A stretch of DNA of 64,000 nucleotides from CAVONB01 sp963697205 (GTDB taxonomy: Bacteria; Pseudomonadota; Alphaproteobacteria; Rhizobiales; Hyphomicrobiaceae): assembly GCA_963697205.1 (NCBI GenBank), contig CAVONB010000001.1:62001-126000 (forward strand). Direction: 5' to 3'. The notes under the pieces were generated by a model. It ran no database searches, had not been told where the DNA came from, and saw only the letters and a list, made by a program, of their open reading frames with translations. This document shows, piece after piece, positions 26,052 through 35,321 of the stretch (position 1 is the first letter of the stretch; the number at the start of each line of letters is the position of its first letter). Position numbers and translations under genes: made by a program.

Positions 26052-27929
26052 TCAGTTATAGCCGCCGTAGTAATAATAGCGGACCGAGCCGCGGTTGGAG
26101 TAGCGCGGGCGTGGGGGCGCGCGATAACGCGACCGGCCTGAGGGACCCCAGTCGAGCGCGGAGACGGGCTCGCGGCTGGCGGAGGCCCGGCGACGCGTGG
26201 TGCTCTCGGGGAGCCCGGCCTTGACCGATTCTTCGTGCTTCACGGCGGGGTCGTCGCGGGCGATCACCTCCGGCGGAGTGCCGTCCAGGGCGCGGGCGAT
26301 GCGGGTGTCGTGGCCGTAGATGTCGCGGAAGCGGCGCACGCTGCCATCGTCGTCGACGACGGCAGTGAAGTAGACGTTGTGGACGTCAATGGCGCGGCCG
26401 AGATCCACTTTTTTGTTCTCGTCCGCGCGGCGGCCGAGGAGCTCCTTGACCTCTTCGCTGCCCCAGCCGCGATCGATCTCGAAGACCAGCTCGGCGAGCC
26501 GCTTGGGATTGCGCACGCGGATGCAGCCGTGGCTGAAGGTGCGCTGTCCGGAGTTGAACAGGTGCTTGGAGGGGGTGTCGTGCATGTAGACGTCGTGCTT
26601 GTTGGGGAACATGAACTTGACCTGTCCCAACGGGTTGGAGGATCCTGCTTCCTGCACGATTGGCACGCCGCGAATATCGACGCGGTCCCAATTGATGTCG
26701 TCGGGGTCCTTCTCGCGGCCATTGATGACGATCTTCATGCCGCGGCGGGAGAGCACGTCGGTGTCGCCATCCTGAAGCCGGGGCAGCAGATCCTTGACCT
26801 TGATGCTGGGCGGTAGGCCCCATTCGGGCTTGAACACAACGTAACGCATGCGGTCGGAGAAGATCGGGGTCTGGGTCTCCGGCTTGCCGATGATGATGCG
26901 CTCCTCGAAGGCGACCTCGCCGCGGCGCAGCACGCGCGTCTGGAACTCGGGCAGGTTGTTCCAGACGTGGATCTCGCCGAGATTCTCGGGCAGCCACCGC
27001 CAGCGCTCCATGTTGACGAGCAGCAGCTTGGCGTCGTCGATGCGGTTGCGCTTGCCCGAGCCTTTGACCTCATGATTGAGCGCGCGCCGGACCGGGGCAT
27101 TGACAATACCATTGACCGAGAGGCCGGCTGAACGCTGGAACTCGCGCACCGCCTCGACCAAGGCCTCGTCGTAGACATCCTCGCCCGCCGGAGCCTCCTT
27201 GATGCGCAGCCTGCTGCGCAGCAACTCGACGTCCTCGTGGCGGATGCCGGGGCGCAGGATGCGGCCCGAGGACGGCAGGATGACGCGGGGCACCGGGTCG
27301 GCTTCCTCCTGCGCTGGCTTCTGCAAGTCCAGCCACGCTCGACGCAGGCGCTCGAACTGGGGATGGCGTGGATGCAAGGCGCGCAACGCGGCGGCGGGGT
27401 CGTCGGCGTCGGCGATCTGCCCGACGATACCGGCCAGGACCGGGCGCGGTTTCTGGTCAAGCCACTTGCTCAGGCTGGAGGGGTCGACGCGGTGGCCGTG
27501 GGCGTGGGCGGCATATTTCAGGACGGCGAGCGACAGCGACACCTCCGCGGCGGCGCGGGCACGCTGGTCTTCACCGGCCGCATCGAGGTCGGGCAGCGTG
27601 AACTTGCCGGCGTCGAGACCCCATTCGGCGGCGCGGCGGATCTCGGCTGCGACCTGCCGGGCCGCCGGCTTCAGGCCGTCCGCCGTCATCCAGATCGCGC
27701 GTCCCTGGCGCGCCTCGTAAAGGGCCATCAGCGGCTCGAACCAGGTCTTGTCCTCGCCGCGCAGGCCGTCGTAGCTGGCGCCGATCGTCGCGGCGACGGC
27801 TTCGGCGAGCGGGTCGATCCGCTCGGGGGCCTCGACGTAGGTAACCGGGGGTTCGGCATGGGCCGATTGCGTCAATCCGGGGCCTGCCGCAATCAAGCCC
27901 GCGAGCAGAAAAACAACGCGACGCAACAT
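26052..27929 (-). CDS. L,D-transpeptidase (YcbB-like)
   Basis: A 625-residue cell-wall enzyme that forms 3-3 peptidoglycan cross-links. A signal peptide runs from MLRRVVFLLAGLIAAGPG to about SAHA. An N-terminal scaffold domain is followed by a peptidoglycan-binding domain (VEAVREFQRSAGLSVNGIV). The catalytic YkuD domain has NKHDVYMHDTPSKHLF and TFSHGCIRVRNPKRLAELV, with the nucleophile Cys near residue 469. The C-terminus is unusual, with a Ser/Arg/Pro-rich tail ending in Tyr- and Gly-rich SVRYYYYGGYN. The ATG at 27929 starts the signal peptide; the frame extends to 27986. Confidence 0.92.
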   Translation of the reverse strand: MLRRVVFLLAGLIAAGPGLTQSAHAEPPVTYVEAPERIDPLAEAVAATIGASYDGLRGEDKTWFEPLMALYEARQGRAIWMTADGLKPAARQVAAEIRRAAEWGLDAGKFTLPDLDAAGEDQRARAAAEVSLSLAVLKYAAHAHGHRVDPSSLSKWLDQKPRPVLAGIVGQIADADDPAAALRALHPRHPQFERLRRAWLDLQKPAQEEADPVPRVILPSSGRILRPGIRHEDVELLRSRLRIKEAPAGEDVYDEALVEAVREFQRSAGLSVNGIVNAPVRRALNHEVKGSGKRNRIDDAKLLLVNMERWRWLPENLGEIHVWNNLPEFQTRVLRRGEVAFEERIIIGKPETQTPIFSDRMRYVVFKPEWGLPPSIKVKDLLPRLQDGDTDVLSRRGMKIVINGREKDPDDINWDRVDIRGVPIVQEAGSSNPLGQVKFMFPNKHDVYMHDTPSKHLFNSGQRTFSHGCIRVRNPKRLAELVFEIDRGWGSEEVKELLGRRADENKKVDLGRAIDVHNVYFTAVVDDDGSVRRFRDIYGHDTRIARALDGTPPEVIARDDPAVKHEESVKAGLPESTTRRRASASREPVSALDWGPSGRSRYRAPPRPRYSNRGSVRYYYYGGYN

Positions 27930-28254
27930 ACCAATCGCCCCTCTTGCGAAATTCTCGACGACCAAGGCCGGTTCACCCTCATCCAACGGCCCGGCTCCTC
28001 AATGGCCCCAGCTGCCGGATCGACCCTCGTGACCTGAGGAGGATAGGATCGTCAGCTGGCGCCACATGTTAAGACATGCGTCCCAATGTGTCTCACACTG
28101 AAATAAACAAATGGCGAAAGAGTGTATCGTCGCGGTGTTCAAACCGGCGTGAAGTGGCCGGCTTGTCAGACCGGCGTGACGCGGCCGCGCGGTGCTTTCG
28201 GGCCGCGGCGTGCCGCCGGCGTTCGGCTCGGTCCCTCAAAGCGACTTCGGTGCC
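27930..28254. other. Divergent intergenic region
   Basis: A 325-base region between the leftward L,D-transpeptidase and the rightward hydrolase gene. A locally AT-rich stretch near 28080-28130 could contain promoters. The decamer ACCGGCGTGA occurs twice (28143 and 28171), an arrangement of uncertain meaning. Confidence 0.4.
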
Positions 28255-29265
28255 ATGACGACAGGCGACGATACCGACAACAGTCTTCCAGTCATTCCGG
28301 TCGTAGAGACGGGACCGGATTTTCCCTTAGCGACGCTCGACGGCGACGTGGGGCGGGCTCATGCGTTGATCGACGCGGCGACCCGCGGCGTGCCGCTGGC
28401 TGTGTTGCGCGCGCTCGATGGCGTGTCGCGACGCTGGATCCAGCGCTGCAACGCGACGGGGAAGCTCGACGAACTCGATGCCATCGCGGAGCGGCTGGCG
28501 CGACCGGGCGCCTATTTTCTGTCGGTCAACTACGAGTGGGGCTGCACGGTCTCGGTGAGCGCACCGCCGGAGGGTGAGGGCGCCCGCCTTGTGCGCGTGC
28601 TCGACTGGCGGACCGACGGGCTCGGCCGGTATGTGATCGCGGCGCGGGTGGCCGGGCGTGCCGGCCGCTTCGTTGCGCTGACGTGGCCTGGCTACACCGG
28701 GGTGTTGCAGGCGGTGGCGCCCGGTCGGTTCGCGGCCGCCTTGAACCAGGCGCCGATGCCGAAGCCGGTGGGTGTGCTGGCCCTCGACTGGGCGACCAAC
28801 CGCCTGAGGGTGTGGAACCGGACGCATCTGCCACCCGCGCATCTACTGCGCTCCGTGTTCGACGAGGCGGGGAGCTTCAAGGAGGCCAAGGCGCGGCTTG
28901 CCCGGACGCCGATCGCGGCGCCGTGCATTTTCTCGCTGGCGGGTACGACGCCCGGCGAACTTGCGATCATCGAGCGGACCGAGGAGCGCGCGCACGTCCT
29001 GGAAGGGCGTGGCGTGGCGGCGAACCACTGGCTTGCGCCGGGCTGGCATGGGCGGAATCGGGGCATCGACAGCATCGGGCGTTCGCGCCGCATGATGGAT
29101 GTCGTGGCTTCGCCCGACGACGCCGACTTCGGCTGGCTGCAGCCGCCGATCCTCAACGCGCGCACCCGGCTCGTGATGGTCGCCGACGCGCGCAGCGGAC
29201 GGCTCGCAGCGCAGGGCTGGGAGGCCGATGGGGCGGCGACGGCCGTCCTCCATCTGACGGCTTGA
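28255..29265 (+). CDS. Ntn-type linear amide C-N hydrolase-like protein
   Basis: A 336-residue protein that looks like the Ntn-hydrolase families of acid ceramidase, N-acylethanolamine amidase and penicillin V acylase. The proposed nucleophile is Cys97 in SVNYEWGCTVSVSAP. It is followed by VRVLDWRTDGLGRYVIA, comparable to the R-x-(L/M)-D-(W/F) segment of that group, then FVALTWPGYTGVLQA and APGRFAAALNQAP, which fit the beta-sandwich. The Cys is internal, which implies that either processing removes the first 96 residues or the enzyme works unprocessed. The ATG at 28255 is used; the frame opens at 28192. The amide substrate is not known. Confidence 0.7.
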   Translation: MTTGDDTDNSLPVIPVVETGPDFPLATLDGDVGRAHALIDAATRGVPLAVLRALDGVSRRWIQRCNATGKLDELDAIAERLARPGAYFLSVNYEWGCTVSVSAPPEGEGARLVRVLDWRTDGLGRYVIAARVAGRAGRFVALTWPGYTGVLQAVAPGRFAAALNQAPMPKPVGVLALDWATNRLRVWNRTHLPPAHLLRSVFDEAGSFKEAKARLARTPIAAPCIFSLAGTTPGELAIIERTEERAHVLEGRGVAANHWLAPGWHGRNRGIDSIGRSRRMMDVVASPDDADFGWLQPPILNARTRLVMVADARSGRLAAQGWEADGAATAVLHLTA

Positions 29266-29280
29266 GGCGGGGGGAAAAGT

Positions 29281-29312
29281 CAGGGCCGGCGCGTCGTGGC
29301 GCGCCGGCCCTG
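29281..29312. terminator. Perfect 13-bp hairpin between convergent genes
   Basis: CAGGGCCGGCGCG and its exact inverse flank a six-base loop. On the minus strand it is followed by ACTTTTCCCC, so it may terminate the leftward SpeD-like gene; on the plus strand no T-run follows. Confidence 0.65.
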
Positions 29313-29357
29313 ATGGTCAATCCGATTGCAGCCGGTTGGGGCCCAGCCGGTCCGGCG

Positions 29358-29982
29358 TCACGCCGTCTTGCGCAGACGCTCGGGCGGCGTGTCGACCGCG
29401 CGCGCGGGCTTGTGCGGTGTTGCGCCGTGCCACGATGGGGCGGATGGTGCCTCGATCGCGTCGTGTGCGTCACGCTCGTGAGAGCCACGCCGCATCACCT
29501 TGGCGATCACCTCGCGCGCGGCGAAGGCCTCGCGCAGGATCGGGATCACCCGCTCCGGCTCGGCATCCTCCGGCATGAACACGTCCAAGGCGGCGTAGCC
29601 AGCGTTGGGCCGGGTATAGATCGAGATGTGGCTGTCACGCAGGATGACCACGCCCGAGATGCCGCCGCCGGGCGACGTGTGATTGAGGTGGACGTGCAAC
29701 AGGTCCGCGCCGGCCGCAGCCACGCATCGTCGCAGCGTACGGTCCACGAGCGCCACATCGTCCAGCCTGCGACCACCCATCAGATCAATGATCAGATGGT
29801 GGCCGGCGACGGGCGACCGGTTCTCGTGAAGCTCCTCGTCTTCGTCCCGAGTGGCGTGCAATTCGTGCACGGCACCGATGTTGTGCGCGACGTGCGCAGT
29901 TACACCAAGATCTTCCTTTTGGGCGGTGCTTGAACGAGTTCAAGTCCATCCCCAATTGGAAGAGGGCGTCGTCATAGGCCAT
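29358..29982 (-). CDS. SpeD/SpeH (AdoMet decarboxylase)-like protein with altered active site (frameshifted)
   Basis: Its fold matches class 1b S-adenosylmethionine decarboxylase: AGHHLIIDLMGGRRL, LNHTSPGGGISGVVILRD, SHISIYTRPNAGYAALDVF. The self-cleaving serine (in RDSHIS, equivalent to Ser63 of the Thermotoga enzyme) is kept. The usual catalytic His of IHTWPE is Tyr (ISIYTRP), and the proton-donor Cys of FTCGED is Pro (FMPEDA). A pyruvoyl decarboxylase with another substrate, or a non-enzymatic paralogue, is more likely than a normal AdoMet decarboxylase. The true N-terminus is MAYDDALFQLGMDLNSF (ATG 29982, GGGAGG site), joined by a one-base indel in a run of four Ts (29917-29920). The C-terminal 40 residues are disordered. 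Confidence 0.8.
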
Positions 29983-30117
29983 GAGACCCTCCCCAACCAG
30001 TAGACAGATTGTGACCCGCCCGCTCCTTACCTTTGGGGTTTGGGGAAGTTCCTTGACCTTGAGGGCAGGTGGACGAACGGAGAAGGGGACATATGAGGCC
30101 AACCCCCCCTGATCGCA

Positions 30118-30149
30118 AGAAAAAAGTACCCCCTCGGGGCCAAAAAAAA
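30118..30149 (-). terminator. Probable terminator downstream of the AsmA gene
   Basis: On the minus strand a short CCCC-GAG-GGGG stem is followed by GTACTTTTTT, with eight Ts preceding it. It lies about 130 bases past the AsmA stop and upstream of the SpeD-like gene. Confidence 0.5.
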
Positions 30150-30280
30150 CGGCGCTGGGTTCACCAATTCTTCAGGGCTCTGTCAAAGCGGGTACGTCGC
30201 GTTGCCCGGCGGCGGTCAGCATGGCCGGCGGCAACGCGATAAGTGCTTGTTTACAGGCCTTTTCGGATCGCGCACGTGCC

Positions 30281-32767
30281 TCAGCGACCGCCGAACAGAT
30301 TGCGGAGCGCCTCGCTCGGTTTTTCCGCCTTGCCGTCCTCGCCGCCGCCCAGGATCTTGTTCAGCGCGTCGCCGAGGGACTTCTTGTCCACGTTGCGCCC
30401 GATCTGGCGGATCGTGTCGACGACCTGATTCGGATCCTTCAGCAGCGCATTGACGTCGGGTGTGACCGAGGGCTTGTCCCAGGAGCCGCGGATGCGCACG
30501 GGCACTTCGAAGCCTGGAGTGGCGGAGGCGCCGGCCGTGGCGGGCTGGGCTGAAGCTCCGGAGGTGAGGCGCGGGCGGACGAGCAGGTCGACTTCGCGCG
30601 GCGGCAGCGCGATCGTGCCGGCGCCGGTCATACGTACCAGCGGGCTCGTCATGCGCAGATCGTTGGTGGTGGCCACGCCGCTCGTCGTTTGAAAAGTGGC
30701 GGCGAACTCGCTGAAGGGTGTGCGCTCGCCGGTGACGCGGGACAGCCCGGAGATGCGGCCGGCGGTCAGGCCGCGCAACCGCTCCTGCACGTCGAAGCCG
30801 AGGATCGCGCCGTCGTGGACGTTCAAGATCGTCTTGCCCTTCAGGCTTTCGACGAGCTCACGCTCGGAGCGGCCTGCGGCTGCCATGGCCAGCGCGACCT
30901 TGCCCCGGCCGTCCAGCCAATCGAAGCCGGAGGCCGCCTGCAGCAGGGGCAAGACGGCGACGTCGTCCATCTGCAGGTTGGCGGCCAGACGCGGCGGCTC
31001 GCTGGCGGCCAGGGTGACGAAGCCCTTGGCCCGGCCCTGATAGAGCTGGAGGTCGTCGATATCGATGCGCAGGTTGCCGCCGTCGAGCGCGATGCGCAGC
31101 TGGGCGCGTCCAGTCGCCATCTTCGGGGTGACGAGGCCGGCGACGACGAGGCGCGCATCGGCATCCACCAGATGAAGGGCGGAGACGTCGATGGGCTCGT
31201 TGCTCCAGCCGTCGCGCTGGGTGAAGCCCTTGACGCGGGGTGCAAACGTGCCGCTGTCGCGACGCAGCAGGTCCTCGATCGAGGTCGGCGCGGCGGGCGC
31301 GGCCGGCAACGAGGAAGAGGGCTGGGACGAATGCTGGGCAGGCGCTCGTGGTCCGGTGCCGCCGCCTGCCGGCCGCCAGGCGGCGCGCGGTGGCTCTGCG
31401 GCGGCCGTCGCATCGGCCGCCATGAAGCGCTCGACATCGAGCTCGGAGATCGAGAGCCGGGCCGTGACATGCGGCTTGGGGCGAGTGGTATCGACGGCGA
31501 GCGTGCCGGAGCCACTGACGAGACCGAGCGCGAAGTTGGACGCGTCGAGGTTGAGCTTGCGGTTGCGCAAGGCGATCTGGCCCTTGAGAAGCGCGCGGCC
31601 GAAGCCCTGGGCGGGGGGCAGGCGCACACCGAACGCGTTGGCAAGCCGCAAAGCCGATGCGGCTTCCAGCGCAACGCGGCCGGTTATCTCCGGCCCCTCG
31701 CGCTGGGCCAAGGTGCCCTCGTAGGCGAGCGTTGCTTGAGCCGCGGCCGCGTTGAGGACGACCTGGCTCGGCCGGCCGTCGAGCAGCGCGCGCGGGGTGT
31801 CGATGCGGCTTTCGAGCGAGATGCGCTCGCCCAGCCAGGCGCCTTCGCCGGAGATGTCTAGCGGCCCACCGAGCGAGCGCATGGCGAGGCGGGCGTCGAT
31901 GGCGGTGACCTCGTGGCGCTGGCCGGAGCGCAGGTCGGCATAGCGCACGGTGCTGTCGACCATGCGGACGTCGCCCAGCACGAGGTCGTCGACGGAGAAG
32001 GTGCTGCCCGGTGCAGCGCGGCGCCCCGCCGTGGGCGCGGTTGCCGCGCGTGGGTCGGTTGCGTTCTGCACGAAACTCTCGAGCTCGGGCGGCAGGTCTG
32101 TCCTGGTGCCGCGCAGGGCCGGTGGTTGAGCTGTCGGCCCGGTCGGCGGCCCGGACGTTACCTGGGCCAGTCGCGTGGGCCTTCTCGCGGCGTCGCCGCC
32201 GGCGGCAGCGAAGTCCCAGCTGCGGCGGCCGTTGGTATCGACGGCCAATTCGATCACGGCGCCGGTGAGGACCAGGCGATCGATGGCCACCTCTCGGGTG
32301 AGTAGCGGCAGCAGGCGGACGGCGACGTCGAGCTGGCGGGCGGTGACCAGTGGGGGCGCCGTCATGCCGGGCGGCGCCGACAAGGTGACGCCGCTGAGGC
32401 GGACGCCGATGTGGGGCAGCACGGTGAACGCGGCCGGCGCCTGCAATGAAAGTGTGCGGCCGGTGCGGGCCTGGATCTCGGCGACGATGCGTTCCTCGAT
32501 CAGCCGGCTCGGGTTGGCCAGGAGTACGAACGCGCCGCCGGCGATGAGGAGGCCGACCAGGACCAGCCCTAGGCCCATCATGAGGCGGCCGGCCCAGGAC
32601 CGGCGACGCCGCGATGCGCGGCCTTCCTCGCGCATCGAGCGCAGGCGGGGGACGCGCTCCATCTCGCTGTGCGGCCCGTCGCGTCCGCCCGCGACGTGTG
32701 CGCCCGGCATCGACAGCGTCGGCTCGGTGCGCGGGCCGGGCGGGCGTGTGCGGGGCGGACGTGACAT
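30281..32767 (-). CDS. AsmA family protein
   Basis: An 828-residue protein of the AsmA/YhdP group, implicated in lipid transport and outer-membrane assembly. The N-terminal membrane anchor is MMGLGLVLVGLLIAGGAFVLL (residues 63-83), followed by LEERIV-like AsmA start text (NPSRLIEERIVAEIQARTGR) and SLQAPAAFTVLPHIGVRLSG. The central region is low-complexity (Pro/Ala-rich near 480-520). The AsmA C-terminal domain is near residues 590-760, with KTILNVHDGAILGFDVQERL and TGAGTIALPPREVDLLVRP. The N-terminal 60 residues are Arg/Pro-rich, so a later start such as codon 45 is possible. The gene is intact. Confidence 0.9.
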   Translation of the reverse strand: MSRPPRTRPPGPRTEPTLSMPGAHVAGGRDGPHSEMERVPRLRSMREEGRASRRRRSWAGRLMMGLGLVLVGLLIAGGAFVLLANPSRLIEERIVAEIQARTGRTLSLQAPAAFTVLPHIGVRLSGVTLSAPPGMTAPPLVTARQLDVAVRLLPLLTREVAIDRLVLTGAVIELAVDTNGRRSWDFAAAGGDAARRPTRLAQVTSGPPTGPTAQPPALRGTRTDLPPELESFVQNATDPRAATAPTAGRRAAPGSTFSVDDLVLGDVRMVDSTVRYADLRSGQRHEVTAIDARLAMRSLGGPLDISGEGAWLGERISLESRIDTPRALLDGRPSQVVLNAAAAQATLAYEGTLAQREGPEITGRVALEAASALRLANAFGVRLPPAQGFGRALLKGQIALRNRKLNLDASNFALGLVSGSGTLAVDTTRPKPHVTARLSISELDVERFMAADATAAAEPPRAAWRPAGGGTGPRAPAQHSSQPSSSLPAAPAAPTSIEDLLRRDSGTFAPRVKGFTQRDGWSNEPIDVSALHLVDADARLVVAGLVTPKMATGRAQLRIALDGGNLRIDIDDLQLYQGRAKGFVTLAASEPPRLAANLQMDDVAVLPLLQAASGFDWLDGRGKVALAMAAAGRSERELVESLKGKTILNVHDGAILGFDVQERLRGLTAGRISGLSRVTGERTPFSEFAATFQTTSGVATTNDLRMTSPLVRMTGAGTIALPPREVDLLVRPRLTSGASAQPATAGASATPGFEVPVRIRGSWDKPSVTPDVNALLKDPNQVVDTIRQIGRNVDKKSLGDALNKILGGGEDGKAEKPSEALRNLFGGR

Positions 32768-33201
32768 GTCGGAGGGGCCTCGCTGGATCGGTCGGCGTCA
32801 TGGGACGCAACGGCGAATCGCATGCGCGTTTCGCATTTTGTAGGCGACAGAATACGTCCCTTTTCAAGGCGGGGGTCAAGGCGGAGGAGGCAAGGGGGGC
32901 TCAAGGTGGCGAGGACGCAAGGTCCGGGCCGAAGCGAGGCGGGCAGGTGGCGGCCGGGCGGGAGCTGGTTCTCAGCGCGGCTGCGCCATGCGGCATCAAG
33001 GCCCCACGTCGGCGCTGGCTGCACTGGCTCGCGGTGGGCGACGCGGTTAAGGTGGCCCTCCTGCTTTCGCCGCGAGACAGTGTCTGGTCCGCCGGCAGCG
33101 CAGCGCCGGCCCTGTTGTGGGCCGTGTGCCGCCGCGCCTGCCGCGTCCGCTAGGCTTGTGCCACCGCTCGGAGCAGGAAAGAGGAGAGGATCGGAGCGCG
33201 C
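32768..33201. other. Divergent intergenic region
   Basis: A 434-base gap between the AsmA gene (leftward) and the AbrB-type permease (rightward). Open frames exist only as shadows of GC-rich composition. A GAAAGAGGAGAG ribosome site precedes the permease ATG at 33202. No other signal was recognised. Confidence 0.4.
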
Positions 33202-34332
33202 ATGCTGTTCGGATGGGGCAGGACGGATCTGGAGCCCGACGACTGGCAGCGCCTTTATCCCCTGGTGCGTGGCGATCTGGCCCGCATCGGCCCGATCCTG
33301 CTGGCGTTCGCGATCGGCGCAGCGGGTGCTGCGGCGTTCTACGTCTTGAAGCTGCCGCTGCCGTTCTTCCTCGGCTCGCTGACGGCCTGTCTGGTGGCGT
33401 CGGTGCTTAAGGCGCCTATCGCGCCGCCGCGCGCGTTATCGATCCCGATCCGCTGCGTGATCGGGGCGGGCATCGGCGCCGCGTTCACGCCTGCGCTGAT
33501 CGGACAGCTTGGCGGCATGCTCGGCTCGTTTGCGATCTTCGTGCCGTACACGTTCGCAATCATCCTCGGCGGGCGCCTGTTCTTCGAGAAGGTCGCCGGC
33601 CTCGACAAGCCCACGGCTTTCTTCGCGGCGGTGCCGGGCGGGCTGACGGACATGGTCTCGATGGGCGCGGAAGCCGGCGCCAACCAGCGCGCCGTCGTGC
33701 TCATCCAGGCGACCCGCATCCTCCTGATCGTGTTCACGGTGCCGCTGTGGCTGCAATGGATCGACGGCATCGCGGTGGGTGGGCGCGTGGTGCAAACGCT
33801 GCCGCTGTCGGAGATGCGCGCGATCGATGGGCTGGCGCTGGTGGTGATCGGCTGGGTCGGCTGGAAGGCTGCGGTGCGGTTGAAGCTTGCCGGCGCGCCG
33901 CTGGTCGGGCCGATGATCCTGAGCGCGCTGGCACACGCGCTGGGCCTGACGACGGCGCGCGTGCCGTTCGAGGTGCTGACGTTCTGCCAGGTGGTGCTGG
34001 GCGCGATCCTCGGCTGCCGTTTTCGCGGGCTGACGTGGTCGGAGTTCTCCACGACCGTGCTGTGGGGTGTCGCGTTCGCGGCCATCGTGGTGCTCGCGAC
34101 GGGATTCGGTTCGCTCGCGATCGAACAGGTGACGGGCATCAACCATGTCTCGGTGCTGCTGGCGTATGCGCCGGGTGGCCAGACAGAGCTCAACCTGCTC
34201 GCCTACATCCTGGGCGCGGACATCGCGTTCGTGGCGCTGCATCACCTGATCCGGCTCGCGATCGTGTTCGCCAGCGCGCAGATGGTGTTTGCCCGCAACA
34301 CGTCGTGGCGCTCGGAGGGGGGCGGTCTATGA
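33202..34332 (+). CDS. AbrB-family (duplicated AbrB domain) membrane protein
   Basis: A 376-residue polytopic membrane protein with two repeats of the membrane AbrB domain. Repeat 1 runs from LPLPFFLGSLTACLVAS to AVPGGLTDMVSMGAEAGAN and repeat 2 from LAGAPLVGPMILSALAHAL to YAPGGQTELNLLAYILGAD. The paired PGG(L/Q)T signature is diagnostic. About ten membrane segments can be drawn. The family is annotated as ammonia monooxygenase-like but does not catalyse that reaction; transport or regulatory functions are suspected. The TauE-type gene follows 55 bases later in the same direction. Confidence 0.88.
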   Translation: MLFGWGRTDLEPDDWQRLYPLVRGDLARIGPILLAFAIGAAGAAAFYVLKLPLPFFLGSLTACLVASVLKAPIAPPRALSIPIRCVIGAGIGAAFTPALIGQLGGMLGSFAIFVPYTFAIILGGRLFFEKVAGLDKPTAFFAAVPGGLTDMVSMGAEAGANQRAVVLIQATRILLIVFTVPLWLQWIDGIAVGGRVVQTLPLSEMRAIDGLALVVIGWVGWKAAVRLKLAGAPLVGPMILSALAHALGLTTARVPFEVLTFCQVVLGAILGCRFRGLTWSEFSTTVLWGVAFAAIVVLATGFGSLAIEQVTGINHVSVLLAYAPGGQTELNLLAYILGADIAFVALHHLIRLAIVFASAQMVFARNTSWRSEGGGL

Positions 34333-34387
34333 TTGCGATAGCAGGGCGGGTACGCGACCGCGCGGCGCCGGGGAGCGGCGGCGCGCG

Positions 34388-35134
34388 ATGCTGACGACGG
34401 CAGCACTTCTTACGATCGGCGGCGTGATCTTCCTGGCCTCTGTGCTGTCGGGCGTGTTCGGCATGGCCGGCGGCATGATCCTGCTCGGGGTCATCCTCGT
34501 CTATCTCGACGTGGTCACGGGCATGATCCTGTTCGGCCTGATCCAGACGACGGCGGGCGGCTGGCGGGCGGCGATCTGGTTCGGCTACGTGAAGTGGTCG
34601 ATCGTCTGGCGCTACCTGATCGGTGCGACGATCACGTTCATCGCGTTCCGGTGGATCGCGTTCGTGCCGGACAAGGCCGTCGTCTACATCGGGCTTGGGC
34701 TGATGCCGCTCGTCGCCGATGTGCTGCCGGCGCGCTTCTCGCTCGACATCACGCGGCGCGGCGTGCCGTATTTCGCGGGTCTCATCCTGCAGGCGATCCA
34801 GCTGATGGCCGGGGCGACGGGCGTGCTGCTCGACGTGTTTTTCCAACGCACGGGGCTCGACCGAAAGACGATCATCGCATCGAAGGCGATCACGCAAGTG
34901 GCGAGTCATGCCTATCGGGTTGCCTACTTCGCCTCGATCGGCTCGCTGGCGGGGGCGGCGTTGCCATGGTGGGCCTACATCGGTGCGATGGCGATGGCGA
35001 TCGCGGGTACGTCCGTGGCCGGCGTGATCCTGCATCGCATGACCGACGACGGGTTCCGCTTGTGGAGCCGGCGGCTGATCCTGACTGTCAGCGTCATCTA
35101 TGTGCTGCGCGGGCTGTGGCTGCTCTGGGCGTGA
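34388..35134 (+). CDS. Sulfite/organosulfonate exporter, TauE/SafE family
   Basis: A 248-residue polytopic membrane protein. It opens LLTIGGVIFLASVLSGVFGMAGGMILLG, the typical TauE/SafE repeat with GxxGxGGG-like spacing. Later hydrophobic segments are VVTGMILFGLIQTTAGGWRA, YLIGATITFIAF and AYFASIGSLAGAALPWWAYIG. The family exports small anions such as sulfite or sulfonates. The ATG at 34388 follows GCGGCGCGCG with no strong ribosome site. It is probably cotranscribed with the AbrB gene. The substrate is unknown. Confidence 0.82.
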   Translation: MLTTAALLTIGGVIFLASVLSGVFGMAGGMILLGVILVYLDVVTGMILFGLIQTTAGGWRAAIWFGYVKWSIVWRYLIGATITFIAFRWIAFVPDKAVVYIGLGLMPLVADVLPARFSLDITRRGVPYFAGLILQAIQLMAGATGVLLDVFFQRTGLDRKTIIASKAITQVASHAYRVAYFASIGSLAGAALPWWAYIGAMAMAIAGTSVAGVILHRMTDDGFRLWSRRLILTVSVIYVLRGLWLLWA

Positions 35135-35321
35135 GAGCCGGGCGATGACGGGCAAGCGTTGGGTGGCGGGTTCGCGGTGCGGTGCGGGCGCGGTGGCGGC
35201 TTGCGCCGGCTACCGATGTCAGCCACCGATGTCAGGCCGCCAGCATTGGGCCGCCATCAGCGGGCGCCCTTGTCGTCGCGCTGACACGTAACATCAGGTG
35301 ACCAGCAACATGCCGGTGTCA

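Noticed and set aside
30858..32879. A 670-codon frame overlapping the AsmA gene in another register
   Set aside because: Extreme Arg/Pro composition, no domain and no ribosome site; it results from high GC codon usage.
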